A DNA stretch of 64,000 bases from Mesocentrotus franciscanus. Its lineage: Eukaryota > Echinodermata > Echinoidea > Camarodonta > Strongylocentrotidae. The translations under genes and the position numbers were made by a program. How positions within the stretch are numbered: the stretch's first letter is position 1; each line of letters begins with the position of its first letter. The notes beneath the pieces were generated by a model, which was given only the letters and a program-made list of their open reading frames with translations, did not search any database and was not told the origin of the DNA. Shown here in pieces: positions 12,374 through 23,719 of the stretch. The stretch lies in the NCBI GenBank assembly GCA_037976565.1, contig CP137671.1, positions 13,081,229 to 13,145,228 on the forward strand. Reading direction: 5' to 3'.

Positions 12374-13302
12374 AAGTAGACAGAAAATTTCTTTCTCTTT
12401 CGTTCGTTAGCCTTTTATTTGGGTAGGGTCGGCTACTCGGGGCGTTGTGGTGTGCGCCTGTAATCCAGCTAACAATGGAAGTTACAAACTGATTCAGCTG
12501 AGGACGCAGGTTCGAAACTGAGTCACGTCTTTCGGATGGTGACGTTAAAAGTCGGTCCCCAGACGTAAATAATTATATCTCATTGATACACGTCTGTAAA
12601 AACCCAATTACACACACACACACACACACACACTCCTCTCTTTTCAGAGACAGAAGCCGGCCATAGGGTCTCCTGACAGAAGTTGGTGGGACGAAGTCAC
12701 GAAAGTCCCACCAAAAGTGCCACCCAACTTTGGACTAAAATGTCATTTCAGCGATTCATATCCGATGCATTTATAGTTGAAAATTAGGCCTAGGCTAATA
12801 TACATCAGTTCCACTTACCAGATAGACTGTATGATGCGTTTAACTTTAAGGTTTTTTTGTCTGGATTTTCTTCGTCGAAATTGAACTCCGTGTTGAAATT
12901 CTTGCAGCCGTATTTTAAACTGTTACTGCGCATGAAGGAAGATGACCTCATCCATTGACAGTAATAGTTTAAAATACGGCTCAGAATTTCAACATGGGTT
13001 CAATTTGACGAAGAAAAATCCAAAAAGACCCCTTAAATGCATCAAAGGGTCAATCTGGTATTAAAGTGGAACTGATGTATATTAACCCAGACCTAATTTT
13101 CAACTACATGTATAAATGCATCGGATATATATAAAATTCCGCTAAAATTACATAGTCCAAATGACTTACTTGTGGGGCATTTGCTACCACTAACTTCTGA
13201 CAGGAGACCTATGGCTGGCTTCTGTCTCTAAAGAAGAGGCAGACTCTACACAAATAAGAGGCTAATGAACGAAAGAGACAGAAATTTTCGGTCTAGGGAG
13301 AA
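12374..13302. repeat. Long inverted repeat (foldback), arms of about 300 bp and more
   Basis: The left arm (AGACAGAAAATTTCTTTCTC, then after a SINE AGAGACAGAAGCCGGCCAT) matches the reverse complement of the right arm ending GAAAGAGACAGAAATTTTC at about 13300. The arms meet near 12925-12955, with about 30 bp of loop around GGAAGATGACCTCATCC. Both arms carry TTAAACTATTACTG-type words and the block GTATTTTAAAC. The arms have diverged by a few percent or more. It has no protein capacity. Confidence 0.8.
12429..12633 (+). mobile_element. SINE-like insertion in the left foldback arm
   Basis: The segment is missing from the right arm, so it is a later insertion. It has a B-box-like word GGTTCGAAACT (12509-12519), then the words TTTCGGATGGTGACGTTAAA and GGTCCC, which I associate with invertebrate SINE tails. 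It ends in a (CA)n run. Its head, GTGTGCGCCTGTAATCCAGC, looks like 7SL/Alu, which is unusual beside a tRNA-type B box. The family name is unknown. Confidence 0.55.
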
Positions 13303-13370
13303 GGATCTGTGAACTACTCAACTAGTAAAACTAAAGTAGTAATCCCATTCTCTATTGCTTTTAGGCTAGC

Positions 13371-13630
13371 AAGGCTATAAAGATATTTATGATTGGAAAT
13401 CAAAAATCAAATTTTGCAATTTCTAACGGTTTTTATAATACTACAGTCTATTGGGAAAATGTGTATGGTAAACTAAAACCGGTCACTCGAAGATTGTTAC
13501 TTTTTTGAGGTACTTCATGATCATTTTGGAGCCAATTTTTTCAGGGCTGCATTATTACACCATATCACAGACACTGATAACACGTAGGGCCATGCATCTC
13601 AGATTTAACATTGTTAAACGATGCCTTTAA
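13371..13630 (+). repeat. Dispersed repeat, second copy inverted at 32008-32272
   Basis: Shared words with the inverted copy include CATGCATCTCAGATTTAACA and TTAACAATGTTAAA-type sequence, plus ATCACAGACACTGATAACAC. The right end is CCTTTAA, and the other copy also ends in TTTAAAGG, so a TTAA-type target is possible but not shown. It is non-coding. Confidence 0.7.
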
Positions 13631-13633
13631 CTA

Positions 13634-14433
13634 GAGTGTCTGATTGCGCACTCGGTTTTGTGTGCTAAAATCCTTCCCATAGAGATTGCACACACCTATG
13701 CAGTCTACGTGCATTGCGCGCTCTTGCAAAATTGGTCAATGTTTTTATTATCAAATTGAGATTCAAACCATTATCGCTCGTGATCCTGAAGGTGATACTC
13801 AGTAAATGAGGTGTCATATGAAAGAGCATGTTTTTCGCCATATTTCCCAAAGGGTCTCATTTCAATTCTAAAATATCTTGATCAAAACAGCGATTTAAAC
13901 ATCGTTTCCATCGTAGCTCAATATTTGCCACTCTCTGAAGTGAGCTCCCGAAGCTTATGTAGGGCTAGACGTAAGGATAATATCCATGCGCTTATTTTTT
14001 CGCTAGCCCCAAGGGATTACAAGCAATAACAGTTTGAAAATACCCTTCCCCTTATTTTTTGGATCAGCTAAATAGGGAGGCGTGAGCTCCGCTCTGACAG
14101 CGCCCATGGTGACAGCGCCCAAGATCTGCACATGCATATGCATTCAGACTGCGACAGTCACGTGGCTGAACACCGGAGAGGCTTGCGTCGCGCTCAAGTT
14201 ACGCATGCAGCTAAGCAACACGCATACGCTTGCATATTGCACATGCAGTTGTTTACCTATAATGTAAAAACAAAATAACTTTCTGCGTGTACGTCTTTTC
14301 GTTCATTCTGACAAAAAAAATGATGAATATTTCCGCGATTTTGGGGGGGCTGTATCTTCTGATAGAAACATCGGTGATCTTCAAATTCGAAATGTATTAT
14401 TCTGGTGATTATTTTCAATTATCCAACCATAAT
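13634..14433 (+). mobile_element. 3'-truncated copy of the TA-flanked element at 24542
   Basis: It starts TA-GAGTGTCTGA and follows the 24.5 kb copy through CTAAAATCCTTCCCATAGAG, GAGGTGTCATATGAAAGAGC and AGAAACATCGGTGA to CAATTATCCAACCA, where similarity stops. The copy lacks the terminal TCAGACACCC. It is non-coding. Confidence 0.7.
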
Positions 14434-15224
14434 GTAGGTACGTTACAATCCGGCGCTGTGCGGTGATCAAAATCTGACTCCTTGCATGCGCGCCTGAATG
14501 CGAACGGTGCATGGGACTCCCCTTAAAACACCGTTTTTTCATAGCTGTTATAGGGGTTTGATAGTTCCAGATACTAGGTTTATCGCATTCGTTACAATTT
14601 CCTCTTTAATTCGGTATCCACTTTATATGGAGTTTTCATCACAACGATCACCAGAGAGAGCAAACAAAATGAAAGTCGCTTCGACCGTCTTTTACTTAAA
14701 GATCGGGTCGTCAGAATTTAAAAANNNNNNNNNNNNNNNNNNNNNNNNNNNNNNNNNNNNNNNNNNNNNNNNNNNNNNNNNNNNNNNNNNNNNNNNNNNN
14801 NNNNNNNNNNNNNNNNNNNNNNNNNNNNNNNNNNNNNNNNNNNNNNNNNNNNNNNNNNNNNNNNNNNNNNNNNNNNNNNNNNNNNNNNNNNNNNNNNNNN
14901 NNNNNNNNNNNNNNNNNNNNNNNNNNNNNNNNNNNNNNNNNNNNNNNNNNNNNNNNNNNNNNNNNNNNNNNNNNNNNNNNNNNNNNNNNNNNNNNNNNNN
15001 NNNNNNNNNNNNNNNNNNNNNNNNNNNNNNNNNNNNNNNNNNNNNNNNNNNNNNNNNNNNNNNNNNNNNNNNNNNNNNNNNNNNNNNNNNNNNNNNNNNN
15101 NNNNNNNNNNNNNNNNNNNNNNNNNNNNNNNNNNNNNNNNNNNNNNNNNNNNNNNNNNNNNNNNNNNNNNNNNNNNNNNNNNNNNNNNNNNNNNNNNNNN
15201 NNNNNNNNNNNNNNNNNNNNNNNN
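14434..15224. other. Unassigned 290 bp followed by a 500-N gap
   Basis: Nothing is recognised in 14434-14724. Bases 14725-15224 are exactly 500 N, a standard placeholder for a gap of unknown length. Open frames crossing it are meaningless. Downstream MTF-1 exons could be hidden here. Confidence 0.9.
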
Positions 15225-16330
15225 CCCCTCTGACTTTGTCGGCGAGGGGATAACAAAGAGCACAGGAAAAAAATTAGTGAAAGTGAAACACAAAAATAAC
15301 AAAGAGCACAGGACTACGTACAATGTACATGTACAACAACTGTAGAATAATAGAAAATGATGAAACAGAATTTCAAAGAGGGAAAGATAAAAGAGGAAAC
15401 ATTTTACAAAAGTAATGAAACGGAAACACAAAGTACAATGTACATGTACATGTACAGTACATGTACAACAACTGTAGAATAACAGAGAATGATGAAACAG
15501 AATAATTTCAAAATTCAAACACAAAATGATAAAAGAGGAAATATTATTAAAAAAACATAAAAATAACAAAGAGCACAGGACTACTGTACAATGTACGTAG
15601 GCCTACAATGTATGTAAATGTACATGTACACGACATGTACCGGTACAATAACTGTAGAATAATAGAGAATGATGAAACAGATTAATTTCAAACAGGGAAC
15701 GATAAAAGAGGAAACATTTTACAAAAGTAATGAAACGGAAACACAAAAATAACAAAGAGCACAACACTGCATGTACACATGTACAATGTACATGTACATG
15801 TACAATAACTGTAGAATAACAGAGAATGATGAAACAGAATAATTTCAAAATTCAAACACAAAATGATAAAAGAGGAAATATTAGAAAAAAAACATGAAAG
15901 TGAAACACAAAAATAACAAAGAGCACAGGACTACTGTACAATGTACGTACAATGTAATGAATGTACATGTACACGACATGTACCGGTACAATAACTGTAG
16001 AATAATAGAGAATGATGAAACAGAATAATTTCAAACAGGGAACGATAAAAGAGGAAACATTTTACAAATGTAATGAAACGGAAACACAAAAATAACAAAG
16101 AGCACAACACTACATGTACACATGTACATGTACAATAACTGTAGAATAATAGAAAATGATGAAACAGATTAATTTCAAACAGGAAACGATAAAAGAGGAA
16201 ACGTTTACCAAAAAAATTATGAAACTGAAACACAAAAATAACAAAGAGCACAATAGCACATGACTACATGTACTTGTACAACAAGAAGACAGAATACTCA
16301 GTTTGACAATTTAACAACAATAAAAGAGTT
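15225..16330 (+). repeat. Minisatellite, about six units of 130-180 bp
   Basis: Each unit repeats AATGATGAAACAG, ATAAAAGAGGAAA, AAACACAAAAATAACAAAGA and a variable TGTACATGTACA palindromic stretch. Unit length varies mainly in the TACATG part. Minus-strand open frames of 60-106 codons here are cysteine/phenylalanine-rich artefacts of the repeat. Confidence 0.85.
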
Positions 16331-18100
16331 TCATTTAAGAAGAAAGAAAAAATGTAGGCCTATCACATGACATCCTACACTGTAGTTTTTACATGTACAT
16401 GTACTGTATGTACAGTGCATGTACATTACACTGTGGCTAAATTGGCTCATCTTCTTGAACAAAGCACTCAGACCACTTCATAATATTATGATGAATATGA
16501 ATATGAATATGATAATGATGGTTGTTGTTGCTGTTGGTGGTGGTGTTGTTATTATTATCAATTTTATTCATTTCAGTGTTATTCAGCAATCAGCAGACTG
16601 ATTGGTTTTTCTAGTACATTCTATTAAACTGTACCACATTTTCCCCATTTAATGTGTTTGATCATTTCTAATGAGGGTTGTGCTGCATATTCCACATCCA
16701 GCAAATCCATTTTACAAGTCTATATATATAGCTAACAGTGCTTTTCCACCTTAACATACATGTATTTGGGAATACCGCGAGAAGAATTCGGGAAAAGTAA
16801 TACATGAAAGTCAAAATGAATTTTTTCTTTTCTTTCAATTCAACAAAAGTAGACAAGTTATTTTGAGTGGTGACTTTACACAATTAAACAGCATTCACTA
16901 CAATCTTTGACTACACGTATTTCACAAGTTTAAGTACAATGTACATGTACACAATGTACATGTATTTTACAACAAATGTATTAAAGTACAATTTATGTTA
17001 CTTTTACAGTTTACACCAACCAGAAAACATACAACATTTATAATAGTGGAGAAAAGTAGAATGGATGTACATGTACAACCATGTAGAAACTGACCTGCAT
17101 ACTGTACTCACATACATGTTTGTATACCGGGGTATTCTCACACATAATACATGTACATACATGTACTAGTAATATGCTGTATGATGGAATATGAATTAAA
17201 CATGAAAGACTAAAAATTCCCAATCATGGCCCAAATTCAAATAAAGTTGTGTATCATCATCTTCAAGGTAATTTGAAGCTCATTCAGGATTTTTCATTGG
17301 GATTGACCACTACATTATTGGTCTTTTTGATTGGTTCCTGATGAAACTTTCACAGATGACCAGTTTCCTGAGAAGGATGATCATTACGCAATGAATCCCT
17401 TAGGACATTTCTTTATTTCCTTCTTCCTCCTCCTCCTCCATCTTCTTCATCTTCATCCGTTACAGTCAGAGATCAGCAGCAGTTTGCTGCAAGTCTAGTG
17501 GGTTGAGTTGTCGTAAGGGATTAGGATTAGGGCAAAATTACAAATACAAAAGCCAACCAACCCCCCAAAAAAAAAAAAAAAAAAAACCCAGAAAAAACCA
17601 AAACATAGTAATCAAAATGAGAAGTGTAATATAACTGCGATCTGGAAGTGGAGTTCACTATGATGAAAATTTCATATGTACACTGTATTGGAATTTGTAG
17701 GTTTATTTGCACTGTTTTGTTTAATATGTAATTGTTTATCATTGTATTTCGTTTTTTATAGCGCTTAGAGACTTTGTTTGTACTGTAAGCGCTTTAATAG
17801 AAGCACCATTTTTATTATTATTTATTATTAATCTTTACAAGCTACATGTGCATATACTTTGTCTATGCTTTTCTATAGGTTCCTGCACATTTCACAGTTT
17901 GGTACTTTTCTTGTCTGGGTTTCCTTTAAAATGATAATATTAATAATAGTTGTCAAACATATTTGGTGATATATAACTTTGTAATCTGGTTGATTTGTCA
18001 ATTACTATAATCATTTTTTTTATTATGAAACAATATGTATTTTATATATTTTGTTATCTCAGTCTGTATTGAATCTGCATGTGAAATGTAAAACTAAAAG
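16331..18100. other. Intergenic or intronic, no exon seen; LINE-tail-like end at 17745-17830
   Basis: Holds scattered TACATGTACA palindromes, an A-run at 17567-17586 and no supported coding exon. At 17745-17830 the words ATAGCGCTTAGAGAC and GTAAGCGCTTTAATAGAAG followed by (TTATTA)n look like the 3' tail of a CR1/L2-type LINE. If the MTF-1 gene is intact this is its first intron. Confidence 0.5.
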
Positions 18101-18132
18101 TTAAAACCGATAAACTCAAACTTCTTTCTCAC

Positions 18133-18929
18133 CTGTACAAAGTATTGAAAGATTTTTCGCAACCTTGCTTGTCACAAGAATACGGCTTCTCTTTCGTATG
18201 TACACGGACATGGATCTTCTTGCTGTAAGATGTGAGAAATGCCTTCCCACATCCTGTTTCATCACAAACAAAATGATAATCGCCTGTATGTGTTTTCATG
18301 TGTGTCTTCAAATTCCCCGCAGTACTGTAAGAACGCGTACATTGTGGATAATCGCACACAAATCTCTTTTCTTTCAAAGACTTGCCCTGTTTGCTTTGGC
18401 CGGATTCAGTCATTCCCTTCTCACAATCTCCATCGTAACAGATCACACTGTAGTCGCCTGGATGCGATTTTTGATGCGAAAGAAGATTGTCCGCTGAGTT
18501 GTATCTTTTGTCGCAGCTTTCAAAGTGACAATGGAACTTTTGAATCACCTTCTTCTTTGTTTTGGGATTCTTTGTTTCAAGTGTCAAAGTAGCTCCTTCT
18601 ATGTTTTCAGCACGAGGCATGAAAGCATAGCCAGGCATGATCTGCATTTGAATTTGATCCGCAGAAATGGTGTGCTGAATGTACCCATCCCCGTCGAAAT
18701 CTCCACCGCCTCTCGCCCGGTTGCGATCTTCATCTCCATCGTCGCTTTCTTGGCCGTCTCTTGACGTTCCAACATGGCCATCAATCATGACCGACGTTCG
18801 ATCATACCGACCCGACTCGATGTCCATGTCCTGCTCTTCATTATCGTGCAACATATCCTCCATTTCCACTCGAAATTGGCCCATTTCTTCCGCCGTCATT
18901 TCACTAACAAGCTCTACACATTCAGCCAT
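18133..18929 (-). CDS. MTF1: Metal-responsive transcription factor MTF-1, first coding exon
   Basis: Nuclear zinc-sensing transcription factor; in animals it binds metal response elements and induces metallothioneins. The exon encodes 266 residues. Residues 1-130 are acidic and keep vertebrate MTF-1 words: YDRTSVMID (42-50), [12 protein letters not shown] (82-93) and [10 protein letters not shown] (109-118), followed by a basic KTKKK stretch. C2H2 fingers follow: an extra one at C134/C139/H152/H156, a half finger C164/C169 without histidines, then canonical finger 1 (C192-H214, [10 protein letters not shown]), finger 2 (C222-H244, AFLTSYS) with the MTF-1 linker RVHTKEKP, and the start of finger 3 (FNTLYR). 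A donor GTGAGA follows 18133. The later fingers and activation domains are not visible. The ATG at 18927-18929 gives the conserved N-terminus. The identification is strong; the gene is partial. Confidence 0.93.
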
Positions 18930-18940
18930 TTTGGATCGAG

Positions 18941-18950
18941 TTACGTCATG
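18941..18950 (-). promoter_or_regulatory. CRE/ATF-like site just upstream of the MTF-1 start
   Basis: On the minus strand the bases read CATGACGTAA, containing a TGACGTAA CRE half-variant, 12 bp before the ATG. It would lie in the 5' UTR or core promoter. Function is not shown. Confidence 0.3.
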
Positions 18951-19797
18951 AATACAGTAATTTCTTTACTCTCTGACTTCGGATACTCGAATTTCCGGCT
19001 CGGACAACTTTACACGTACGTGAATGGCGTTTTTAACGGCCGGATATAATGTATTTACCTGCAATAAAACCGGATCAAGCCGAGTACAATAAAAGTATAC
19101 CTCAGTCCAGGGAGGTGGGAGTTACTCCTGCTCAGTCAAAGGCTCAACATTCAAGTCGACTTAGAGGTACGGTATGATTGTTTATTGACTATATTCATTG
19201 TTGTTTTCCGTTTTCAGTAAGACTATATACTGACTCATGTACTATAGATTATTATATACAATGTATGTAGTATAGGCTATAGCAGCGACTTGAATTTAGA
19301 TCAAGTTTAGGAGCAATCGTTTTGATTTTATTACCCCTATCCGGTGTGTTGGGGAGCGAAGGGTGTCTGGCGTGATCGTGACCACGCCCATATTCTATTG
19401 GTAGGTACTAGGCTAGGCCAGGTTGATAATTTTAGCAGTCGGAAGGTAACAATCAAAATCATGTTCAACGAGCAAAAAGACATGCTCACACAGGGGAAAT
19501 GTTAACTGATTTTCAAAGTTGACTCCTATTGGTATATTTTGATCTGAACATAAAAGTCTACCATATTCAATCATACTGCACTAGAGTCAGTTTGTAAAGT
19601 AGACTCCCAATATAGGCACATAGTTCATATATTACAGAGTTAGGCTGGTGATAGCTATAGTACAGTTGCTTATTTTGGCAGTGTGCCAAAGTTCTACTTG
19701 AAGTTGAACTTGAAGCCTTTATGTGCAAACGTAGAATCAGTTCACCTTGTCAATGTATAATGGGATGCATGCACGTACGCCACACTATTCATGAGCC
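18951..19797. other. MTF-1 upstream region, unassigned
   Basis: Probably holds the MTF-1 5' UTR and promoter. No convincing TATA box or MRE cluster was found, and there is no coding signal. GC content is higher near the exon (18960-19080), then the stretch becomes AT-rich. Confidence 0.4.
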
Positions 19798-21998
19798 CCT
19801 CCCTTACAAAAAAAGTGAAGGGTAAATGAAGGGTAATCTGAATGGTGAATGGTAATTGAAGGGTATTTCAGTGGTAGAGTTTAATACAAAGGGTATCTTA
19901 ATGGTATTTGAATGATACCATTTGAGTGGTGAAGGGTAAAAAAATGAAGGGTAAATTGAAGGGTATTTCAGTGGTAGAGTATAATTCAAAGGGTATCTTA
20001 ATGGTATTTGAATGATACCATTTGAGTGGTGAAGGGTAAAAAAAAATGAAGGGTAAATTGAAGGGTATTTCAGTGGTAGAGTGTAATCAAAGGGTATCTC
20101 AATGGTATTTGACTGATACCATTTGAGTGGTGAAGGGTAAAAAAAAATGAAGGGTAAATTGAAGGGTATTTCAGTGGTAGAGTATAATTCAAAGGGTATC
20201 TCAATGGTATTTGAATGATACCATTTGAGTGGTGAAGGGTAAAAAAAATGAAGGGTAAATTGAAGGGTATTTCAGTGGTAGAGTGTAATCAAAGGGTATC
20301 TCAATGGTATTTGAATGATACCATTTGAGTGGTGAAGGGTAAAAAAAAATGAAGGGTAAATTGAAGGGTATTTCAGTGGTAGAGTATAATTCAAAGGGTA
20401 TCTCAATGGTATTTGAATGATACCATTTGAGTGGTGAAGGGTAAAAAAAAATGAAGGGTAAATATATGAAGGGTATTTCAGTGGTAGAGTGTAATCAAAG
20501 GGTATCTCAATGGTATTTGAATGATACCATTTGAGTGGTGAAGGGTAAAAAAAAAAGAAGGGTAAATATGAAGGGTATTTCAGTGGTAGAGTGTAATCAA
20601 AGGGTATCTCAATGGTATTTGAATGATACCATTTGACCAATTTGAGTGGTGAAGGGTAAACAAAAGATGAAGGGTAAATGAAAGGTAATCTGAATGGTGA
20701 ATGGTATTTGAAGGGTATTTCAGTGGTAGAGTATATAACTCAAAGGGTATCTTAATGGTATTTGAATTATACCATTTGAGTGGTGAAGGGTTAAAAAGAA
20801 TGAAGGGTAAATGAAAGGTAATCTGAATGGTGACTGGGTATTTGAAGGGTATTTCAGTGGTAGAGTTTAATACAAAGGGTATCTCAATGGTATTTGAATG
20901 ATACCATTTGAGTGGTGAAGGGTAAAAAAAAATGAAGAGTAAATTGAAGGGTATTTCAGTGGTAGAGTGTAATTCAAAGGGTATCTTAATGGTATTTGAA
21001 TGATACCATTTGAGTGGTGAAGGGTAAAAAAAATGAAGGGTAAATTGAAGGGTATTTCAGTGGTAGAGTATAATTCAAAGGGTATCTTAATGGTATTTGA
21101 ATGATGATACCATTTGAGTGGTGAAGGGTAAAAAAAATGAAGGGTAAATTGAAGGGTATTTCAGTGGTAGAGTGTAATTCAAAGGGTATCTTAATGGTAT
21201 TTGAATGATACCATTTGACTAATTTGAGTGGTGAAGGGTAAACAAAAGATGAAGGGTAAATGAAAGGTAATCTGAATGGTGAATGGTATTTGAAGGGCAT
21301 TTCAGTGGTAGAGTTTAATACAAAGGGTATCTCAATGGTATTTGAATGATACCATTTGAGTGGTGAAGGGTAAAAAAAAAATGAAGGGTAAATTGAAGGG
21401 TATTTCAGTGGTAGAGTGTAATTCAAAGGGTATCTTAATGGTATTTGAATGATACCATTTGAGTGGAGGTTAAAAAAAAAAGAAGGGTAAATGAAAGGTA
21501 ATCTGAATGGTGACTGGGTATTTGAAGGGTATTTCAGTGGTAGAGTATAATTCAAAGGGTATCTTAATGGTATTTGAATGATGATACCATTTGAGTGGTG
21601 AAGGGTAAAAAAAAATGAAGGGTAAATTGAAGGGTATTTCAGTGGTAGAGTGTAATCAAAGGGTATCTCAATGGTATTTGAATGATACCATTTGAGTGGT
21701 GAAGGGTAAAAAAAAATAAAGGGTAAATTGAAGGGTATTTCAGTGGTAGAGTGTAATTCAAAGGGTATCTTAATGGTATTTGAATGATACCATTTGAGTG
21801 GTGAAGGGTAAAAAAAAGAAGGGTAAATTATGAAGGGTATTTCAGTGGTAGAGTGTAATCAAAGGGTATCTCAATGCAGGCGCGGATCCACGGGGCCCGA
21901 CGGCCCGGGCCCTCCCCTGGCAAAAAAAAAAAAAAGGAAAAAAAAGAAAAAAAAGGAGAAAAGGGAGAAAGGAAAAAAATAGTGCTCTAACCCCCGCT

Positions 21999-23170
21999 CA
22001 GGCGCGGATCTACGAGGGTTTAGGGATTAACCCCCTTGGGCCGCCAAAAAAAAAAAAAAAAACGCACACTGGAGAGAAACCTTTCAAGTGCAAATATTGT
22101 GAGAAGATATTCAACTCATCTGGTAACTTAACCAAACACATGATAACTGGATATAACTGTTTATTTAACTGTTACTTGATTTTAAAAGACGTATTCATGG
22201 ACTGTTTTCTATGGTCTCCATTGTGTTAGTAGATGCCAGGAAAACATCACTGACGGGGTTCAAAATAGCCCCCAAAAAAAAAAAAAAAAAAAAAATCGCC
22301 TCGCCGCTATACGCGGCTCGTGGACGATGCTCGATCGTCATTGGGTCAAACTGTTTAAACTGATACTTGATTTAATTAAAAAGACGTTATCATGCACGGC
22401 TTTTTATGGTCACCATTGTGTTAGTAGATGCCAGGAAAACATCACTGACGGGGGTTCAAAATAGCCCCCCAAAAAATCGCCTCGCCGCTACGCGGCTCGT
22501 GGACGATGCTCCGCATCGTCATTGGGTCAAACTGTTTAAACTGTTACTTGATTTGATTAAAAGACGTTATCATGCACTGCTTTTTATGGTCACCATTGTG
22601 TTAGTAGATGCCAGGAAAACATCACTGACGGGGTTCAAAATAGCCCCCAAAAATCGCCTCCGCTACGCGGCTCGTGGACGATGCTCCGCATCGTCATTGG
22701 GTCAAACTGTTTAAACTGTTACTTGATTTAATTAAAAGACGTTATCATGCACTGCTTTTTATGGTCACCATTGTGTTAGTAGATGCCAGGAAAACATCAC
22801 TGACGGGGTTCAAAATAGCCCCCAAAAAAAAAAAAAAATCGCCGCTACGCTACGCTGCTCGTGGACAATGCTCCGCATCGTCATTGGGTCAAACTGTTTA
22901 AACTGTTACTTGATTTATTTAAAAGACGTTATCATGCACGGCTTTTTATGGTCACCATTGTGGTTGCCAGGAAAACATCACTGACGGGGGTTCAAAATAG
23001 CCCCCCAAAAAATCGCCTCGCCGCTATGCGGCTCGTGGACGATGCTCCGCATCGTTATGGGGCCAAACTGTTAAAACTGTTACTTCATTTAAAAGACGTT
23101 ATCATGCACTGCTTTTTATGGTCTCCATTGTGTTAGTAGATGCCAGGAAAACATCATTTACGGGGTTCAA
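21999..23170 (+). mobile_element. Nested repeat carrying a zinc-finger fragment and an internal tandem array
   Basis: Starts CAGGCGCGGATCTACG, then a GGGTTTAGGG/AACCCCC stretch, a C2H2 finger fragment and repeated units. A second family member at 57699-58015 (reverse orientation) has both ends, the finger relic and one unit. Here the unit, containing AGATGCCAGGAAAACATCA and CAAAATAGCCCCC, is repeated about six times at 173-195 bp spacing (about 22150-23165). The right terminus is missing. The short open frames of 75-102 codons come from these units. Confidence 0.75.
22062..22142 (+). pseudogene. C2H2 zinc-finger fragment captured in a repeat
   Basis: The frame reads THTGEKPFKCKYCEKIF then NSSGNLTKHM: a standard HTGEKPF linker, two cysteines spaced C-X2-C and the helix start with one histidine. 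It stops after one incomplete finger, without the second histidine in frame. No start codon or further fingers are seen. The copy at 57871-57935 has lost a cysteine and 13 bp. It is a passenger fragment, not a gene. Confidence 0.75.
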
Positions 23171-23719
23171 AATAGCACCAAAAAAAGTTACGAATTGGGC
23201 CCCCCCTCCTGCCGCCGGCTGGATTCGCCCCTGTCTCAATGGTATTTGAATGATACCATTTGACTAATTTGAGTGGTGAAGGGTAAACAAAAGATGAAGG
23301 GTAAATGAAAGGTAATCTGAATGGTGAATGGTAAATTGAAGGGTAATTCAGTGGTAGAGTATATAACTCAAAGGGTATCTTAATGGTATTTGAATTATAC
23401 CATTTGAGTGGTGAAGGGTTAAAAAGAATGAAGGGTAAATGAAAGGTAATCTGAATGGTGACTGGGTATTTGAAGGGTATTTCAGTGGTAGAGTTTAATA
23501 CAAAGGGTATCTTAATGGTATTTGAATGATACAATTTGAGTGGTGAAGGGTAAACAAAATGAAGGGTGAATGAAGGGTAATCTGAATGGTGAATGGTATT
23601 TGAATTACAACATTTGAGTGGTGAAGGGTAGGCCTACCAAAAAATGAAGGGTAACTGAAGGGTAATCTGAATGGTGAATGGTATTTGAAGTGTATTTCAG
23701 TGGTAGATTATAAACTTAA

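Larger units (their letters stand above)
21877..23233. mobile_element. Non-autonomous hAT-type element with exact 8-bp target duplication
   Basis: Ends are CAGGCGCGGATCC and GGATTCGCCCCTG (inverted), flanked on both sides by TCTCAATG (21869-21876 and 23234-23241), which is host minisatellite sequence. An 8-bp duplication is typical of hAT transposition. The inner ends (GGGCCC and GCCGCCGGCTGG) match the element at 54494-54879. Most of its length is a second, nested repeat. No transposase is encoded. Confidence 0.9.
19802..23716 (+). repeat. 101-bp minisatellite, about 20 units plus a right-hand remnant, split by a transposon
   Basis: Units repeat at about 101 bp (for example 19859, 19960, 20060, 20161) and are built from GAAGGGTA, TTTCAGTGGTAGAGT, GGTATTTGAATGATACC and TTTGAGTGGTGAAGGGTAA. 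The array runs 19802-21876 and resumes at 23234; the interruption is the hAT element at 21877-23233. The left border reads CCCTTACAAAAAAA, the inverse of the right border of the 37-38.7 kb array. Minus-strand open frames rich in YPSFFF and IPLRYPL are repeat artefacts. Confidence 0.93.

Noticed and set aside
14498..15569. ORFs of 181-283 codons spanning the first N run
   Set aside because: They consist mostly of N codons; the flanks are a minisatellite or unassigned DNA.
18165..19049. Several plus-strand ORFs over the MTF-1 exon
   Set aside because: Shadows of the minus-strand MTF-1 coding frame, with no similarity to proteins.
19804..21555. ORFs of 61-189 codons on the minus strand in the 101-bp array
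   Set aside because: Repeat artefacts with recurring IPLRYPL/YPSFFF modules.
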